Source of the DNA: Takakia lepidozioides
Taxonomy: Eukaryota > Streptophyta > Takakiopsida > Takakiales > Takakiaceae
DNA: 64,000 nt
Assembly (NCBI GenBank): GCA_030704615.1
Contig: CM060731.1
Span: 85,044,756 to 85,108,755 of the forward strand
Reading direction: 5' to 3'
Shown: piece by piece, positions 11,301-22,047 of the stretch
Numbering within the stretch: position 1 is the stretch's first letter
How the letters are laid out: each line of letters begins with the position of its first letter
Made by a program: the position numbers and the translations under genes
The notes under the pieces: model-generated
What the model was told of the DNA's origin: nothing
The model's database searches: none
The model's input: only the letters and a program-made list of their open reading frames with translations

Positions 11301-12488
11301 AGAGTCGTGAAGACATGGAATTGTGTGAACATCATGTACCTTACGAAGGGGGATCGTCCGGGAGAGATGGTGAGTTTGCCTTCTTCTTCCTCTTCTTGGT
11401 TGTTCTCGGATGGGGTTGTATAGGTCGCTCGAACTCATATGTAGGGGCCCGATTTTTTTTTTGCTTCTTAGTTCATTGTGGATGTCATGTTCGCAGACTC
11501 GTCTATTTGAAGCTGTTTGTCTCGTCCGGGTGCATCCACAAATGACTCCGGCCGGCATTACCGAGTTTGCCATCACTCATGGGGCCAAGTTCATAGATGA
11601 CAGGACAGATCCCCCCACGGATGACATGCATCACAACTATGTCGACAACAACGTGTGCTTGCGAAGGGGGAATGGGGTTCCTTGGAGAGCGGCGAGGGAG
11701 AGGAGCCCGGCTTTCATTCAACGATTGTGGAGTGCTGCTGCACCTACACAGACGCCAGAGTTCTGGATTTGTCGATGGGCACAGGTTTGTCTCTTCAACA
11801 TTCACATTTCATGAGGTTTGATTGAGCTTGCACTTTCAGCACTTCCCACTGTTCCGAATGTGTCTTCAATGTCTTCTTCATTCATTCTATTCCACTGCAG
11901 GTGCTTCTTACCACGTTTGCAAGGCCAGTGCGCGACATCTCTTTGGGATTGAAGGGGATGCTGAGATTTACAAGAACCTCCTGATGGGTTTGGGTGGACA
12001 CACTTCTCAAGTCCTTCCGAAGCCCCGTCCCGTTGATACTGATACAGAGGAGACTTCTGACAAGGAGCTGGACTCCGACTTTGCCTGTGAGTAAGTTCAA
12101 CCTTTGCATGCTTGCATTGTTGTTTCAATATCGAGAATCGTTGTTCTTGAGGCAAAGTGCACATTGGAGACATCCTCTTTGTTGGACTTGTGCATTGGAG
12201 ACATCATTGTGTTGCATCAAAAAATGGGGTTTTGTGGACATGTGCAGGAGTCTGCGTGCTTCCACTTGCCCTCCAAGGCTATCACACCTATTTGGACTTG
12301 TTTGCAGTCCTCCTCGGTCTTGCGTGCTACCTGTCTATGCGGAGGCACTCGCAGCAAGCATGTCCGTTCATGGGACTCCGAGTCCACCTTACGACGGCCT
12401 TCGTAGAACACGTGGTGTTGGGGCCAGAACCTTTGTAGATGACATAGCACAGGAGGTGGACACTGATTGTGATGACTGCGACACTTGA
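8377..12488 (+). CDS. ParB-like / DNA amino-methyltransferase fusion gene (frame-damaged)
   Basis: Multi-exon gene. Exons supported by GT/AG sites and coding content: 8377-8486, 8554-8962, 9044-9249, 9354-9795, 9915-10138, 10280-10929, 11032-11182, 11224-11369, 11497-11784, from 11901, and probably a last exon ending at the TGA at 12486-12488 with an acidic tail (DTDCDDCDT). Exon 2 has a ParB/Srx-like DGNHRLLAW motif. Exon 6 ends in a basic low-complexity linker (GRGRKAKGK). Exons 7-10 form a methyltransferase fold. Frame breaks occur near 8475 (G run), 8815, 9110, 9551 (A7 run), between 10710 and 10760, and near 10900. They are single-base shifts with coding sense continuing beyond, so either assembly errors or early decay. 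A start at 8377 is plausible but unproven. The protein would be roughly 850-900 aa. The minus-strand copy at 41.1-42.2 kb confirms exons 2-4. Nuclear DNA modification is an inference from the fold. Confidence 0.62.
8554..9565 (+). other. ParB/Srx-like N-terminal segment of the fusion gene
   Basis: The segment reads SIVDSWDPIW, then GKMFHVW, then (after a one-base shift near 8815) DGNHRLLAWM. An acidic residue followed by GNHR and a helix resembles box II of the ParB/sulfiredoxin superfamily. The next exon gives FKTILSAEMYKKC and WYSLTREAFMEYMYT, then IADPSFGPQFLLEIK. The same order with the same spacing is found in the minus-strand copy near 42 kb (GKMFHVWDGNQRLQAW, WKNVLRKEQYDKC, IADPTLGEGFLQELK), so this is a conserved module. 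The ParB assignment rests on one motif and is tentative. Confidence 0.45.
11032..12094 (+). other. N4/N6-type methyltransferase domain
   Basis: Joining exons 7-10 gives, in order, AELIILDIPDG (position of motif IV), GGVLVLIQSIDGR (strand after the catalytic loop), MRVVKTWN, YLTKGD and LFEAVCLVRV, and then across the 11784/11901 junction VLDLSMGTGASYHVCKASAR followed by LFGIEGDAEIY. The last is a clear AdoMet-binding motif I with its acidic partner strand. Motif IV before motif I is the permuted order of beta-class amino-methyltransferases (PF01555 type). The usual (D/N/S)PP(Y/W) is DIPD here, so activity is uncertain. The frame VLDLSMGTG is read with the intron splitting the second glycine codon. 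Confidence 0.66.
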
Positions 12489-12494
12489 TATGAA

Positions 12495-13000
12495 GTTTTC
12501 TTTTGGTTTAATTCTGGGCCAAATTTGAAATGGGATGGTTGTGTGTCCTTGTTGTCCTGTTTGCAATGTGTGCGTGGCATTCACATTCATGGTTACAAAC
12601 TATTGTTGGAGATGGGGGTTGCATGGACTGCCTGGATTGTTCCTTCAATCTATTTGGTGTTTTGTGGACCTCACAGACTTAAGTACATTGCGAAAACAAA
12701 CAAACCACTTTGGTTCGTGTAGAGCATCCTCGCATCATTTGCTAGTTGGTCCCCAAACTATTCCTGCTAGAAGAATGGTTGGTGAATCCATCACGGTGAA
12801 GTCCACCTCATCAAAAACTGTTCAGGCATTCTCAATTCTACCCAAATCAACCCGCGGAAATAGGTGACACCACTCGGAAATAGGTGACATCCGCGGAAAT
12901 AGGCACTGTTTGCATGCTGACGTGGCGTGAGCCTGTGCTGGGCTCACGCTTTCCTGGGCTCACAGGCTCACGCCTCCGGGCTCACGGAATAGCACCCCCC
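12495..13000. repeat. Intergenic stretch with short direct and inverted repeats
   Basis: No gene is seen. At 12,855-12,905 the 14-mer CGGAAATAGGTGAC (last copy shortened) occurs three times. At 12,925-12,985 GGCTCACG-type words occur five times, including the inverted pair GCGTGAGCC and GGCTCACGC, which can form a hairpin. The segment ends where the retrotransposon fragment begins. Confidence 0.6.
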
Positions 13001-13001
13001 A

Positions 13002-14432
13002 TGATGAGGGAAGAGAGTTCGTAGTGGCTTATGCTAGCCGATCGAACAACGTTGCAGAGTCTAAGTATAGCTCATATGAGGGAGAATGCTTAGCTGCAGT
13101 GTGGGCCGTGGCACACTTCAGGTGCTATCTATACGGTAATTTCTTGACCCTTGTCACGGATCACCAACCACTCAAGTGGTTGATGGAGTCAGACAAGCTT
13201 ACGGGGAAGCTTGCACGGTGGGCACTCATCCTTCAAGAGTATGACTTTCAGGTGGTGCATCGACCGGGTTTGGTCAATCGCAATGCAGATGGGTTGAGTC
13301 GCAATCCATGCACGAGCCAGCAGGATGACACTGGAGCTCGGTGGCATGGTGAGACGGACGAGGAGATGGTGCCCGGATGGCATGCATCTGCATTTCTGTG
13401 TATCTTGGCAGCGGAAGGCCAGGTTGGACCTGCAACAGGGATGACTGTAGATCAAGTGTCTGAGGACCCTGAGGCCAACAATGAGCAAGGTGGCGCCAAA
13501 GATATACATGAGGATTCAGTTGTGTTGGACTACCTCTGCACTGGAGACACTACAGCCACTGTGACTGCCAAGGAGAGGGATCGGATCCTACAACGAGCCA
13601 AGAGGTTCAAGTGGGAGGGGACACCCCTGCTCCGAGTGTGGGAGGATGGTCAAGTGAGGATTGTGCCTCACCCAACACAGCGGGCACGGTTAGTGCGGCA
13701 TGCCCATGAAGAGTTGGGGCATTTTGGGGTGTGACGCACTCATAGTCTACTGCAAAGGCAGTATTGGTGGCGTGGTATGCATACAGAGGTGCAACAATTT
13801 GTGGCTAGGTGCATGGTGTGTGACAGGGTGCGTGCTTCATTCAACGCCCCTACTCCACAATTGCACCCTCTTCCGATCATGGGATTGGCCTACAGGTGGA
13901 GTCTTGACTTCGCAGGTCCGTTGCCACTGACCATGCGCCACAAAAGTACGTGTTGGTGATGGTGGAGCACTTCTCCAAGTGGATTGAATTGGTTCCATTG
14001 CCTGATAAGGCTAGTGAGGGAGCTGCGTATGCATTCTTGGATTGTGTGCTTAGCCAATTCGGTTCCCAGCTGAGGGTACTCACGGACCAGGGAGAGAGTT
14101 CTTGGGGAGTTTCAGGCTTTGTGTGACAAGGCCTTGATAGACCACCGCACCACTTCTCGGGATCATCCTGAGGCCGATGGTTGGCAGAGAGAGTTGTTCA
14201 GAAAGTAAAGAGGGGTTTGCGCAAGTATGGCTTGCAGAAGGGACACCTAGGAGATTGGGAACCCTGGTTAGCCATGGGCTACAGGTTCAGCAAACAAGCA
14301 TCACTTGCCTCCTTCTCACCATATTTTCTTCTCTTTGGCCGAGAGCCGGATTTGCCTACATCCATTTGCAGATAAGCTGCTACAGTTCTTAACCTTGACG
14401 ATCCGGACGTGTGGGCATGTGCATGTGAGCAG
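13002..14432 (+). pseudogene. Ty3/gypsy RNase H-integrase fragment (lineage 1)
   Basis: Starts inside RNase H (EGREFVVAYASRSNN, YEGECLAAVWA, TDHQPLKWL, NADGLSR), runs through an integrase HHCC zinc finger (HAHEELGHFGV, then CMVCDRV after a one-base shift near 13,733) and the catalytic core (YRWSLDFAGPLP, VLTDQG) to EADGLAERVVQKVKRG and FSPYFLLFGREPDLP. It is truncated at its left end (no reverse transcriptase) and at the right by the N gap. At least three frame shifts. The sequence differs clearly from the chromodomain element beyond the gap, so it is a separate lineage. Confidence 0.9.
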
Positions 14433-14932
14433 NNNNNNNNNNNNNNNNNNNNNNNNNNNNNNNNNNNNNNNNNNNNNNNNNNNNNNNNNNNNNNNNNNNN
14501 NNNNNNNNNNNNNNNNNNNNNNNNNNNNNNNNNNNNNNNNNNNNNNNNNNNNNNNNNNNNNNNNNNNNNNNNNNNNNNNNNNNNNNNNNNNNNNNNNNNN
14601 NNNNNNNNNNNNNNNNNNNNNNNNNNNNNNNNNNNNNNNNNNNNNNNNNNNNNNNNNNNNNNNNNNNNNNNNNNNNNNNNNNNNNNNNNNNNNNNNNNNN
14701 NNNNNNNNNNNNNNNNNNNNNNNNNNNNNNNNNNNNNNNNNNNNNNNNNNNNNNNNNNNNNNNNNNNNNNNNNNNNNNNNNNNNNNNNNNNNNNNNNNNN
14801 NNNNNNNNNNNNNNNNNNNNNNNNNNNNNNNNNNNNNNNNNNNNNNNNNNNNNNNNNNNNNNNNNNNNNNNNNNNNNNNNNNNNNNNNNNNNNNNNNNNN
14901 NNNNNNNNNNNNNNNNNNNNNNNNNNNNNNNN
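14433..14932. other. Assembly gap (500 N)
   Basis: Exactly 500 undetermined bases, a conventional placeholder for a gap of unknown size. It hides the right end of the lineage-1 fragment and most of the 5' LTR of the next element, so their spacing and any target-site duplication cannot be read. Confidence 0.99.
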
Positions 14933-15196
14933 CAAAAACTAGTGAGGTAAGCGAGCGAGCCGCGAAAGAGACCAAAGAGTGGGGAGCGTCGGACGGACTG
15001 CCATCTACCAAAGGGAATTCTCCTAGTCCCAAAGAAGAGGTGGAGGGTTTAGAAGGAAGCGAGCAAGGGGGGACCGTTATGTCCGGGAGCAGCCGAAGCT
15101 CCAAGTTGGCCCGGCGGCCAGGTTGGGAGTCAGGCGCGCGCATCAAAGCGAGTAACTATGACTTGAAGGGGAGTTACCGGAGTGAGGTGCGCGACA
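14933..15196 (+). repeat. 3' end of the 5' LTR of element A
   Basis: Matches the last ~265 bp of the LTR ending at 21,434, including CAAAAACTAGTGAG and the terminal GTGCGCGACA. The rest of this LTR lies in the N gap. It shows several small indels against the 3' LTR, so the copy is not brand new, or the gap flank is poorly assembled. Confidence 0.88.
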
Positions 15197-15198
15197 TT

Positions 15199-15210
15199 TG
15201 GTATCAGAGC
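15199..15210 (+). promoter_or_regulatory. Primer binding site, initiator-Met tRNA
   Basis: TGGTATCAGAGC, two bases after the LTR end, is the complement of the plant initiator-Met tRNA 3' end and the standard PBS of plant Ty3/gypsy elements. Confidence 0.93.
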
Positions 15211-15250
15211 TTAGAGTTCAGTACGCGATCGTCCTGGGATTGGCCTCATC

Positions 15251-16430
15251 ATGGGGTCGGGCAAGCCGAAGCGAAAGCGGAACGGCCCAAAAGATGATGA
15301 TCCCGGTGAGCCCGATGGGGGCGACGTGTCACCGAGGCGGCCGTTTGAGGAAGCGATGAATGTTTCCGAAAACGAGGCCGCTCAGAGCGGGAGGAATCCG
15401 AGGAGTCGGAGCCCGAGGAATCCTTGAGAGCTCCGACAAACAAGAGATGCCTCCCATGCGGCAGCCTTTGGGAAGGGTTGTTGGCGCAGTTTGGCGGGAC
15501 GTTGAAAGACGTGTTTTGAAGGCGGCTAATGCCACTTCCACTAAGGCAAAGTTTAAGGTGAAGCCTAAGGAACCCGGCACCTTTGAGGGCGTTCGAAACC
15601 GGAAGGCACTCAACACCTGGCTCCTGGAGCTAGAGCAGTACTTCCGGGCGGCCAAGTTGAGTGACGAGGATCGGGTGGAAGTGGCTCCCACCTATTTGAG
15701 GGGCTATGCTCAACAATGGTGGCAGAAACGCCTTCACGACCGAGGCCCAAGCCCGGAAACCTTGAACTGGAGTGGGTTCAAGGAATTGATGAAGAGACAG
15801 TTTGTGCCCCTCAACGCGTCCTGGCTTGCCCGGGACAAGATGAGGAATTTGAAGCAAACAGATGACATTCGGGGGTATGTCCAGGCTTTCAATGTGCTGT
15901 TGCTCGAAGTCGCGGACATGGCAGAACCAGAAATGGTCTTCAACTTTGGGGGGGGGACTGGCCCCATGGGCCAGGCGGAAGTTGGAGGAGAAGCCACCCA
16001 AGACTTTGAACGAGGCAATTGAGAGGGCTGAATGTTTCTCGGATGTCCCTAGGGGTGAAAGACAAGGCCGTACGGAGCTGAACCACAAGAAGACCCGCGG
16101 GAAGGTGACTCCTTCCGACCGGAAAAGAAGTGGGATAGGCCACGCGGCGAAAATGGCACGTGGAAATCGAAGGGAGGGCCTTCACACGTCAAGGCGGCAC
16201 CCGGTGCTCCGAAAGGAAAAGCGGGTGGAGCGGCTTATGGCGGACAGAAGGCGACCTTTGATGGAGTGTGTTTCAATTGCGGGGAGCCCGGGCACATGGC
16301 CAAGAAGTGCACGAAGCCCCGGCAATTGAACATGACTCGGGCGACCACGGAGCTGTCGGAAGATACCATCAGTCGTTTGGTGGAAGCGGTGGTCGCCAGA
16401 CTTGCAAGGTAGGCAACTATTTGTGAGTTG
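15251..16430 (+). pseudogene. gag of element A
   Basis: Begins ATGGGGTCGGGCAAGCC with a basic KPKRKRNG start, shifts frame near 15,370, then gives the capsid region (WLLELEQYFRAAKL, GYAQQWWQKR, LNWSGFKELMKRQFVP, DKMRNLKQ). After a G-run expansion at about 15,948 come EEKPPKTLNEAIERAE and a CCHC zinc knuckle CFNCGEPGHMAKKC-type at 16,271-16,312, reading CVSIAGSPG in the shifted frame. The sibling copy at 25,996 shows the intended frame. The product would be the virus-like particle protein. Confidence 0.88.
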
Positions 16431-17869
16431 TATCAGGAAACTGGCGCCTGCGAAAAGGGAGTCAGTTATTGTTCGTGGATGGGATAAATATCCGGAACTA
16501 ACGTGTCGTTGTTGGTGGACACAGGAGCGTCGCACTCCTTCATGACGCCGGCGGCGGCGCGAAAGTTGGGACTCCCGACAAGTGACGTGGGGGCCTCTAT
16601 TGAGGTGCGCTCTGCCAAAGGAGAACCTCAGTTGGCGACAAGGTTGGCGTTTGATGTTCCTCTTCAACTGGGGAGTTGGGAGGGACGTGAGAACTTCACT
16701 ATCTGCGAGATCGATGGAGTGGATCTCATTTGGGGATGACCTTTTTGAGCAAATCCGGAGCGGTCATAGATGGCCGCAAGAGAGTAGTCACGCTGCCATG
16801 TGGGAATGGTGGCGAGGTTTTACGAGTGTCGGAAACGCCCAAATCCGTGGGAGGGCGAATAATAACCTTCTATCAGCAAAGGAGTGGGCCGTGGAGGAGG
16901 CACACGAGTCCCAGTTTTTGCTTTACATTAGAGAAGTGAAAGGAGAAGGCGATGGGGAGCCGAGCCCAGATTGGATCAAGGGATTTTGGAGAAATACCAG
17001 GATGTGATGCCGGAGGATTTACCAAGCGGCTTGCCACCGCGAAGAGGAGTTGACCACAAGATTGAGGTGATACCGGGATCGGAACCGCCTGCCAAGGCGC
17101 CCTACCGGTTGAGCCACAGAGAGTTGGTCGAGCTGAAGACTCAGCTCAAGGATCTAATGTCAAAGGGGTACATCCGGCCGAGTAAGTCACCTTACGGAGC
17201 CCCGGTGCTATTTGCAGACAAGAAGGATGGGACGCTGCGGATGTGTGTCGATTACAGGGCTCTGAATAAGGTGACTATCAAAAACCGGTACCCTTTGCCA
17301 AGGATCGACGACCTCTTCGATCGGTTGGCAGGAGCGAAGTATTTCAGCCGGATCGACTTGCGCTCCGGCTATCACCAAATTCGGGTGGCGGAAGGAGATG
17401 AGGAGAAGACCGCGTGCAGGACAAGGTATGGTTCATATGAGTTCTTGGTGATGCCTTTGGGCTCACCAATGCACCAGCGACATTTAGCACGCTGATGAAC
17501 AGCCTTTTCCAGGAGTGGTTGGATGACTTTGTGATCGTGTACATCGACGACATCTTGGTGTACTCGAAAACAAAGGAGGAGGAGCACCTGGAGCACCTCA
17601 AAAGGGTGTTCCAAAAATTGCGAGAAGGGAAGCTGTATGCCAAAGCTTCAAAGTGCGAATTCGGGGTCACAAAAGTGGAGTTCTTGGGGCATGTGATTAC
17701 ACAGGATGGGATCAAAATGGATGACAGAAAGGTGAGGGCGATCTTGGACTGGGAGCCTCCGACTTCGGTCCCGGGAGTGCGATCCTTCCTAGGACTCGCC
17801 TCCTATTACCGGAAGTATGTGAGAAATTTCGCCAAGATCGCGGGGGCCGCTGTCGGACCTTCTGTGTAA
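16430..17869 (+). pseudogene. Protease and reverse transcriptase of element A
   Basis: Protease has the aspartic motif LLVDTGASHSF. Reverse transcriptase shows [43 protein letters not shown] and the catalytic [14 protein letters not shown] box, ending in [16 protein letters not shown] and [11 protein letters not shown]. Single-base shifts at about 16,732 (T run), 16,980 and 17,460 (one T missing in CCTTTGGGC against CCTTTTGGGC of the sibling) break the frame. The catalytic residues themselves are intact. Confidence 0.9.
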
Positions 17870-17919
17870 ATCCAAGTCTGGGTATGGAAACATTTTGTGG
17901 CCAAGCTTTTGCTGAATTG

Positions 17920-19805
17920 AAGCAGCGGATGACGGAAGCTCCAGTCTTGAAAATCCCGGAGTTCGATCGTCCGTTTGAGATCATACAGATGCATCGGACT
18001 TCGCAATTGGGGGTGTACTATGCAAGATGGACGTCCAGTGGCTTACGAAAGTAAGAAACTGAATGAAGTGGAGCGACGGTGGCCGACGCACGAAAAAGAG
18101 ATGAAGGCGGTGGTGCATTGCCTTGAGCTCTGGCGCCACTATGTTGGTTCCAACCCAGTGAAGGTGTTCACGGACAATGTCACGGTGAAGTATTTTGCCA
18201 CGCAGCCCAAGTTGTCCCCAAAACAACTTAGGTGGCAAGATACTTTGGCAGTGTTCGACGTGGATATCCAGTACAAACCGGGACGGGACAATGTGGTGGC
18301 CGATGCTTTAAGTAGAAAGCAGCAGCTCTTGTTGGTGTACAAGGGCGAGACGGCGCTCCAAAGGAAGATCCGGAAGGCTTGCCGGAAGGATGAGCTGGCA
18401 AAGTCCGTGATGCAGGACTTGAGGATGGGGGTTAAATCGCAGTTCCACTTGCAAAATGGACTGCTCCGGTATAAGCAAAAACGTCTCTACGTGCCAAAGG
18501 AGGGATCAGGGATAGTCTCTTGAGAGAATGCCATGATAGCCCGCTTGCGGGCCACGGTGGAGCCAAGCGCACTGCGGCACTCTTGAAGAAAGAGTATTTC
18601 TGGCCCAAACTGAGGGAGGAGGCAGAGGAGTATGTAAAGACATGCACCACATGCCAACAAAACCGGAGCGAGTATAAAAAGCAAGCGGGGCTGTTACAAC
18701 CCTTGCCGATTCCAGAGGGGACTTGGGAAAGCGTCTCGATGGATTTCATGACTGCTATGCCGCTGTCAAAAGGATTCGATGCAATCATGGTGGTGGTAGA
18801 TAGGTTCAGTAAAATGGCCCATTTCATCCCCACCAAGGAGACGGCAACGGCGCAGGAGACAGGGCGACTTTACTTCGCCCACGTCTTAAAGCATCATGGA
18901 GTCCCGAAGGATATTGTCTCGGACCGCGATCCAAAGTTTACGAGTAAATTCTGGAGAGCACTTTGGAAGAAGATGGGGACGAGGCTGAAGATGAGCACCG
19001 CCTTCCGACCTACGACGGACGGCCAAACGGAAAGAGTGAATTCCGTAGTGAAGCAATTCTTGCGGAATTACGTGTCGGCAGACCAATCAGACTGGATGGA
19101 ACACTTAGACGCGGCAGAGTTCTGTTATAATAACACAGAACACTCCGCAACGGGAGTTTCCCCTTTTGTGTTGGTCTATGGAAAAGCACCTCTGGTGCCG
19201 ACAAGTTGGGCCGCCCAGGACGTTGAGGAACCGGCAGTAGCGGCGGTACTGGAAGAACGCGAGCGTTTGTTGAAGCTCGCAAAGTACAACATTGCCAAAG
19301 CTAGGAAACGGTATGAAAGGCAGGCGAATCGGAAGCGGAGGGAAGTGAAGTTTGAGGCAGGCACAGAGGTCTGGTTGAACATCAAAATTTTCGACTACCT
19401 CCGGAAGTGAGTCCGAAGTTCGTACCTCCGTATGCGGGTCCCTTTCGCATTCGGAGGGTTATGAATGAGGATGTGTATGAATTGGAGCTGCCAGCAAACA
19501 GCAAGGTGCACCCAGTATTCCATGTCTCCCTTTTGAAGCCTTACTTCAAAGATGAAGCACGTCCGAATCGGCAGCAAGTGTTGCGTCCGCCACCTATGCT
19601 GTTGGATCATGAAAATGAACCTGAGTACGAGGTGGAGGCAATACTTAAGTCGAGGAGGTTCAAGAACCGAGAAACAGAGTATCTCGTCAAATGGAAGGGC
19701 TATCATCTTGTGGAGGCATCTTGGGTGCGTGCCTCAGAAATGGGAAACGCATCCGAGGCAGTTGCAGCGTTCGAAGGGCGACCTCAAAAGCGGAAGAAAC
19801 GTTGA
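17920..19805 (+). pseudogene. RNase H, integrase and chromodomain of element A
   Basis: RNase H (TDASDFAIGGV split by a missing T at ~17,983; VFTDNVTVKYF; GRDNVVADALSRK) leads into the integrase zinc finger (ECHDSPLAGHGGAKRT, CTTCQQN), the catalytic core (MDFMTAMPLSKG, IVSDRDPKFTS, TTDGQTERVN) and the C-terminal part (YAGPFRIRRVMNEDVYELEL, HPVFHVSLLKPY). It ends with a chromodomain (YEVEAILKSRRFKN, YLVKWKGYHLVEASW) and the stop at 19,803-19,805. The chromodomain is expected to direct integration to methylated-histone chromatin. The integrase section 18,520-19,410 is one uninterrupted frame. Confidence 0.93.
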
Positions 19806-19821
19806 TGGGGACATCAACCTT

Positions 19822-19839
19822 GGAGCGTGGGGGAGGAAA
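19822..19839 (+). promoter_or_regulatory. Polypurine tract
   Basis: GGAGCGTGGGGGAGGAAA lies directly before the TG of the 3' LTR, the expected site of plus-strand primer formation. The same tract precedes the second LTR at 22,048. Confidence 0.82.
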
Positions 19840-21434
19840 TGCATGCTTAGCCCGGTTTAGCTAGCTCAGGAATCCGATTGCAAAAACTTGTATTGTACAA
19901 ACATTTGTTATAAAGGAAATGGGTTCCAAATATTGTGCGTCCTATTGTGTTTGGAATGGTGATGCATGGTGTGTTGGCTAGTGTGTAGAATGCATGCTAG
20001 CTTACAAAAGTGGGAGAGGTAAATTGGGTAATCGTGTGTTTGCGCAGTGCCGAAATCGGGTGACTCCCATCCAGGGGCAAGGAAACTTGCGCCTTCTTTG
20101 GGAGTTCACGTGCTAGTGCGCACCTGGCGCGTGCGCGTACTATAACTGCGCTACCGAGGGGGTTGCCTTGTAGTGCGGGCTAACGCGGAAGCTACGTGCT
20201 TCCGTTCACGTACTATAATCGTGTAGCCTCGGGACGAAGTCGTAGTGCGGCTTCGACGTGTTCCCGTACCTCAGGCCAGCATTCCAAGGCGGACCCAATT
20301 GTAGTGATTGGGGCGCACGGTTGGTTCAAGGTTATCTTCCTAGTCAAAGAGGGTTCCAGGTGAACCCTTGCTCAAGGTGATGCCAAAAGCGGCATCATGA
20401 GCGATCGCAAGCAATGTTGTTGCAGTAAGGCGATTCGATCCTCGGGGAGGATCGTTCCTTGGCCTTGAAGTAGGCCAAGAAGAGTGCACTGGGAGGAGCT
20501 GGAGAGGCTCCACCCTTGGCCGGGACTTGGAGGAAGTCGGCCGAACTAGCTAGTGGAGAGTGGAGTCAAGTGTGGGGTTTGGTTCTTTGCCATGGGACGC
20601 CATGGTACGGAAACAAACTCCTTGATGTGGGACGCCACAACTTGGATGTTCGTTTCTACAAAATGGACAAGTCGATGAGGACATCGACTCCCTGTTGGTA
20701 GGGGTGTGTGTCGCGGCCCTTTGCCTTGAGGGCAGGGGGTCGGGACACATGAGGGGCTGCCCCTGTGGTGGGGGCAGCGGCAGCGATAGGTATGGGGGGC
20801 TGAAGCACCCTTGAGTGCCCAAGGCACTCAAGGAGGCGGAGGCGCTCACTAGGTGGAGCCCCGCACACCGGGTTGCGGTGGAGGTGGCTCCACAAGGGGT
20901 GGTGGTAGCTTAGTGGGACTTAGTGGGGGTGGCATAGGACTCACCATGGGGTGGAGACCTCGAGGTGGGAGTCGTGGGGAGTCTTGGGACTCATCACGGT
21001 CCATTGGGGCCGCGGTGAGTGGGCCAAGACTCACCGCGACTCACCACCGGGAGTCGAGGGTTTTCGTGGTGGTTCGCCATAAAATGGCATGGCTGGTTAT
21101 GAAACCCCCGCGGACAGCTACAGAAGTATATATAGGGAGTAGTAACCCCGAGAACGGTGCAAGCCCGTTGGTGACCAAAAACTAGTGAGTAAGCGAGCGA
21201 GCCGGAAAGCGACCAAAGAGTGGGGAGCTGTTCCGGACTGCCATCTACCAAAGGGAATTCTCCTAGTCCCAAAGAGGTGGAGGGTTTAGAAGGAAGCGAA
21301 GGGGGGACCGTTATGTCCCGGTGAGCAGCCGAAGCTCCAAGTTGGCCCGGGCGGCCAGGTTGGGAGTCAGGCGCGCGCATCAAAGCGAGTAACTATGACT
21401 TGAAGGGGAGCTTACCGGAGTGAGGTGCGCGACA
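19840..21434 (+). repeat. 3' LTR of element A
   Basis: 1,595 bp from TGCATGCTTAGCCCGG to GTGCGCGACA. Its copy lies at 22,048-23,644. It contains a perfect hairpin CCTTGAGTGCC / GGCACTCAAGG at about 20,809-20,833 and a TATA box at 21,127. Confidence 0.92.
21127..21134 (+). promoter_or_regulatory. LTR TATA box
   Basis: TATATATA within the LTR, about 300 bp before its end, with GC-rich flanks. The second LTR has the same motif at about 23,335. Likely the Pol II promoter of the element. Confidence 0.65.
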
Positions 21435-22013
21435 GAACCGGTAGTAGCGGCGGTATTGGAAGAACGCGAGCGTTTGTTGAAGCTCGCAAAGTACAACATT
21501 GCCAAAGCTAGGAAACAGTATGAAAGGCAGGCGAATCGGAAGCGGAGGGAAGTGAAGTTTGAGGCAGGTACAGAGGTCTGGTTGAACATCAATAATTTCC
21601 GACTACCTCCAGAAGTGAGTCCGAAGTTTGTACCTCCGTATGCGGGACCCTTTCGCATTCGGAAGGTTATGAATGAGGATGTGTATGAATTGGAGCTGTC
21701 GGCAAACAGTAAGGTGCACCCAGTATTCCATGTATCCCTTTTGAAGCCTTACTTCAAAGATGAAGCGCGTCCGAATCGGCATCAAGTGTTGCGTCCACCA
21801 CCTATGCTGTTGGATCATGAAAATGAACCTGAGTACGAGGTGGAGGCAATACTTAAGTCGAGGAGGTTCAGGAACCGAGAAACGGAGTATCTCGTCAAAT
21901 GGAAGGGCTATCATCATGTGGAGGCATCTTGGGTGCGTGCCTCATAAATGGGAAACGCATCCGAGGCGGTTGCAGCTTTCGAAGGGCGACCTCAAAAGCG
22001 GAAGAAGCGTTGA
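21435..22013 (+). pseudogene. Integrase C-terminus plus chromodomain, element B
   Basis: Directly after the CA end of the LTR the sequence jumps to the element interior at EEPVVAAVLEERERLL and continues through a single open frame to the chromodomain (YEVEAILKSRRFRN, YLVKWKGYHHVEASW). A premature TAA at 21,945-21,947 replaces the GAA of element A (CATAAATGG against CAGAAATGG). The original TGA would be at 22,011-22,013. All of PBS, gag, RT and most of integrase is missing. Confidence 0.92.
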
Positions 22014-22047
22014 TGGGGACATCAACCTTGGAGCGTGGGGGAGGAAA

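Larger units (their letters stand above)
14933..21434 (+). mobile_element. Chromodomain Ty3/gypsy LTR retrotransposon (element A)
   Basis: From the gap: end of the 5' LTR, primer binding site, gag, protease, reverse transcriptase, RNase H, integrase, chromodomain, polypurine tract and a full 1,595-bp 3' LTR starting TG and ending CA. Domain order and the chromodomain place it with plant chromoviruses. Gag-pol is broken by about eight single-base shifts, several in homopolymers (the G9 run at about 15,948 replaces GTGGCGGG of the paralogue near 26,315). The element is therefore not expected to be autonomous as written. Two further partial copies of the same family follow within 14 kb. Confidence 0.95.

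Noticed and set aside
14279-15297. Long frames of unknown residues across the N gap
   Set aside because: They exist only because undetermined bases contain no stops.
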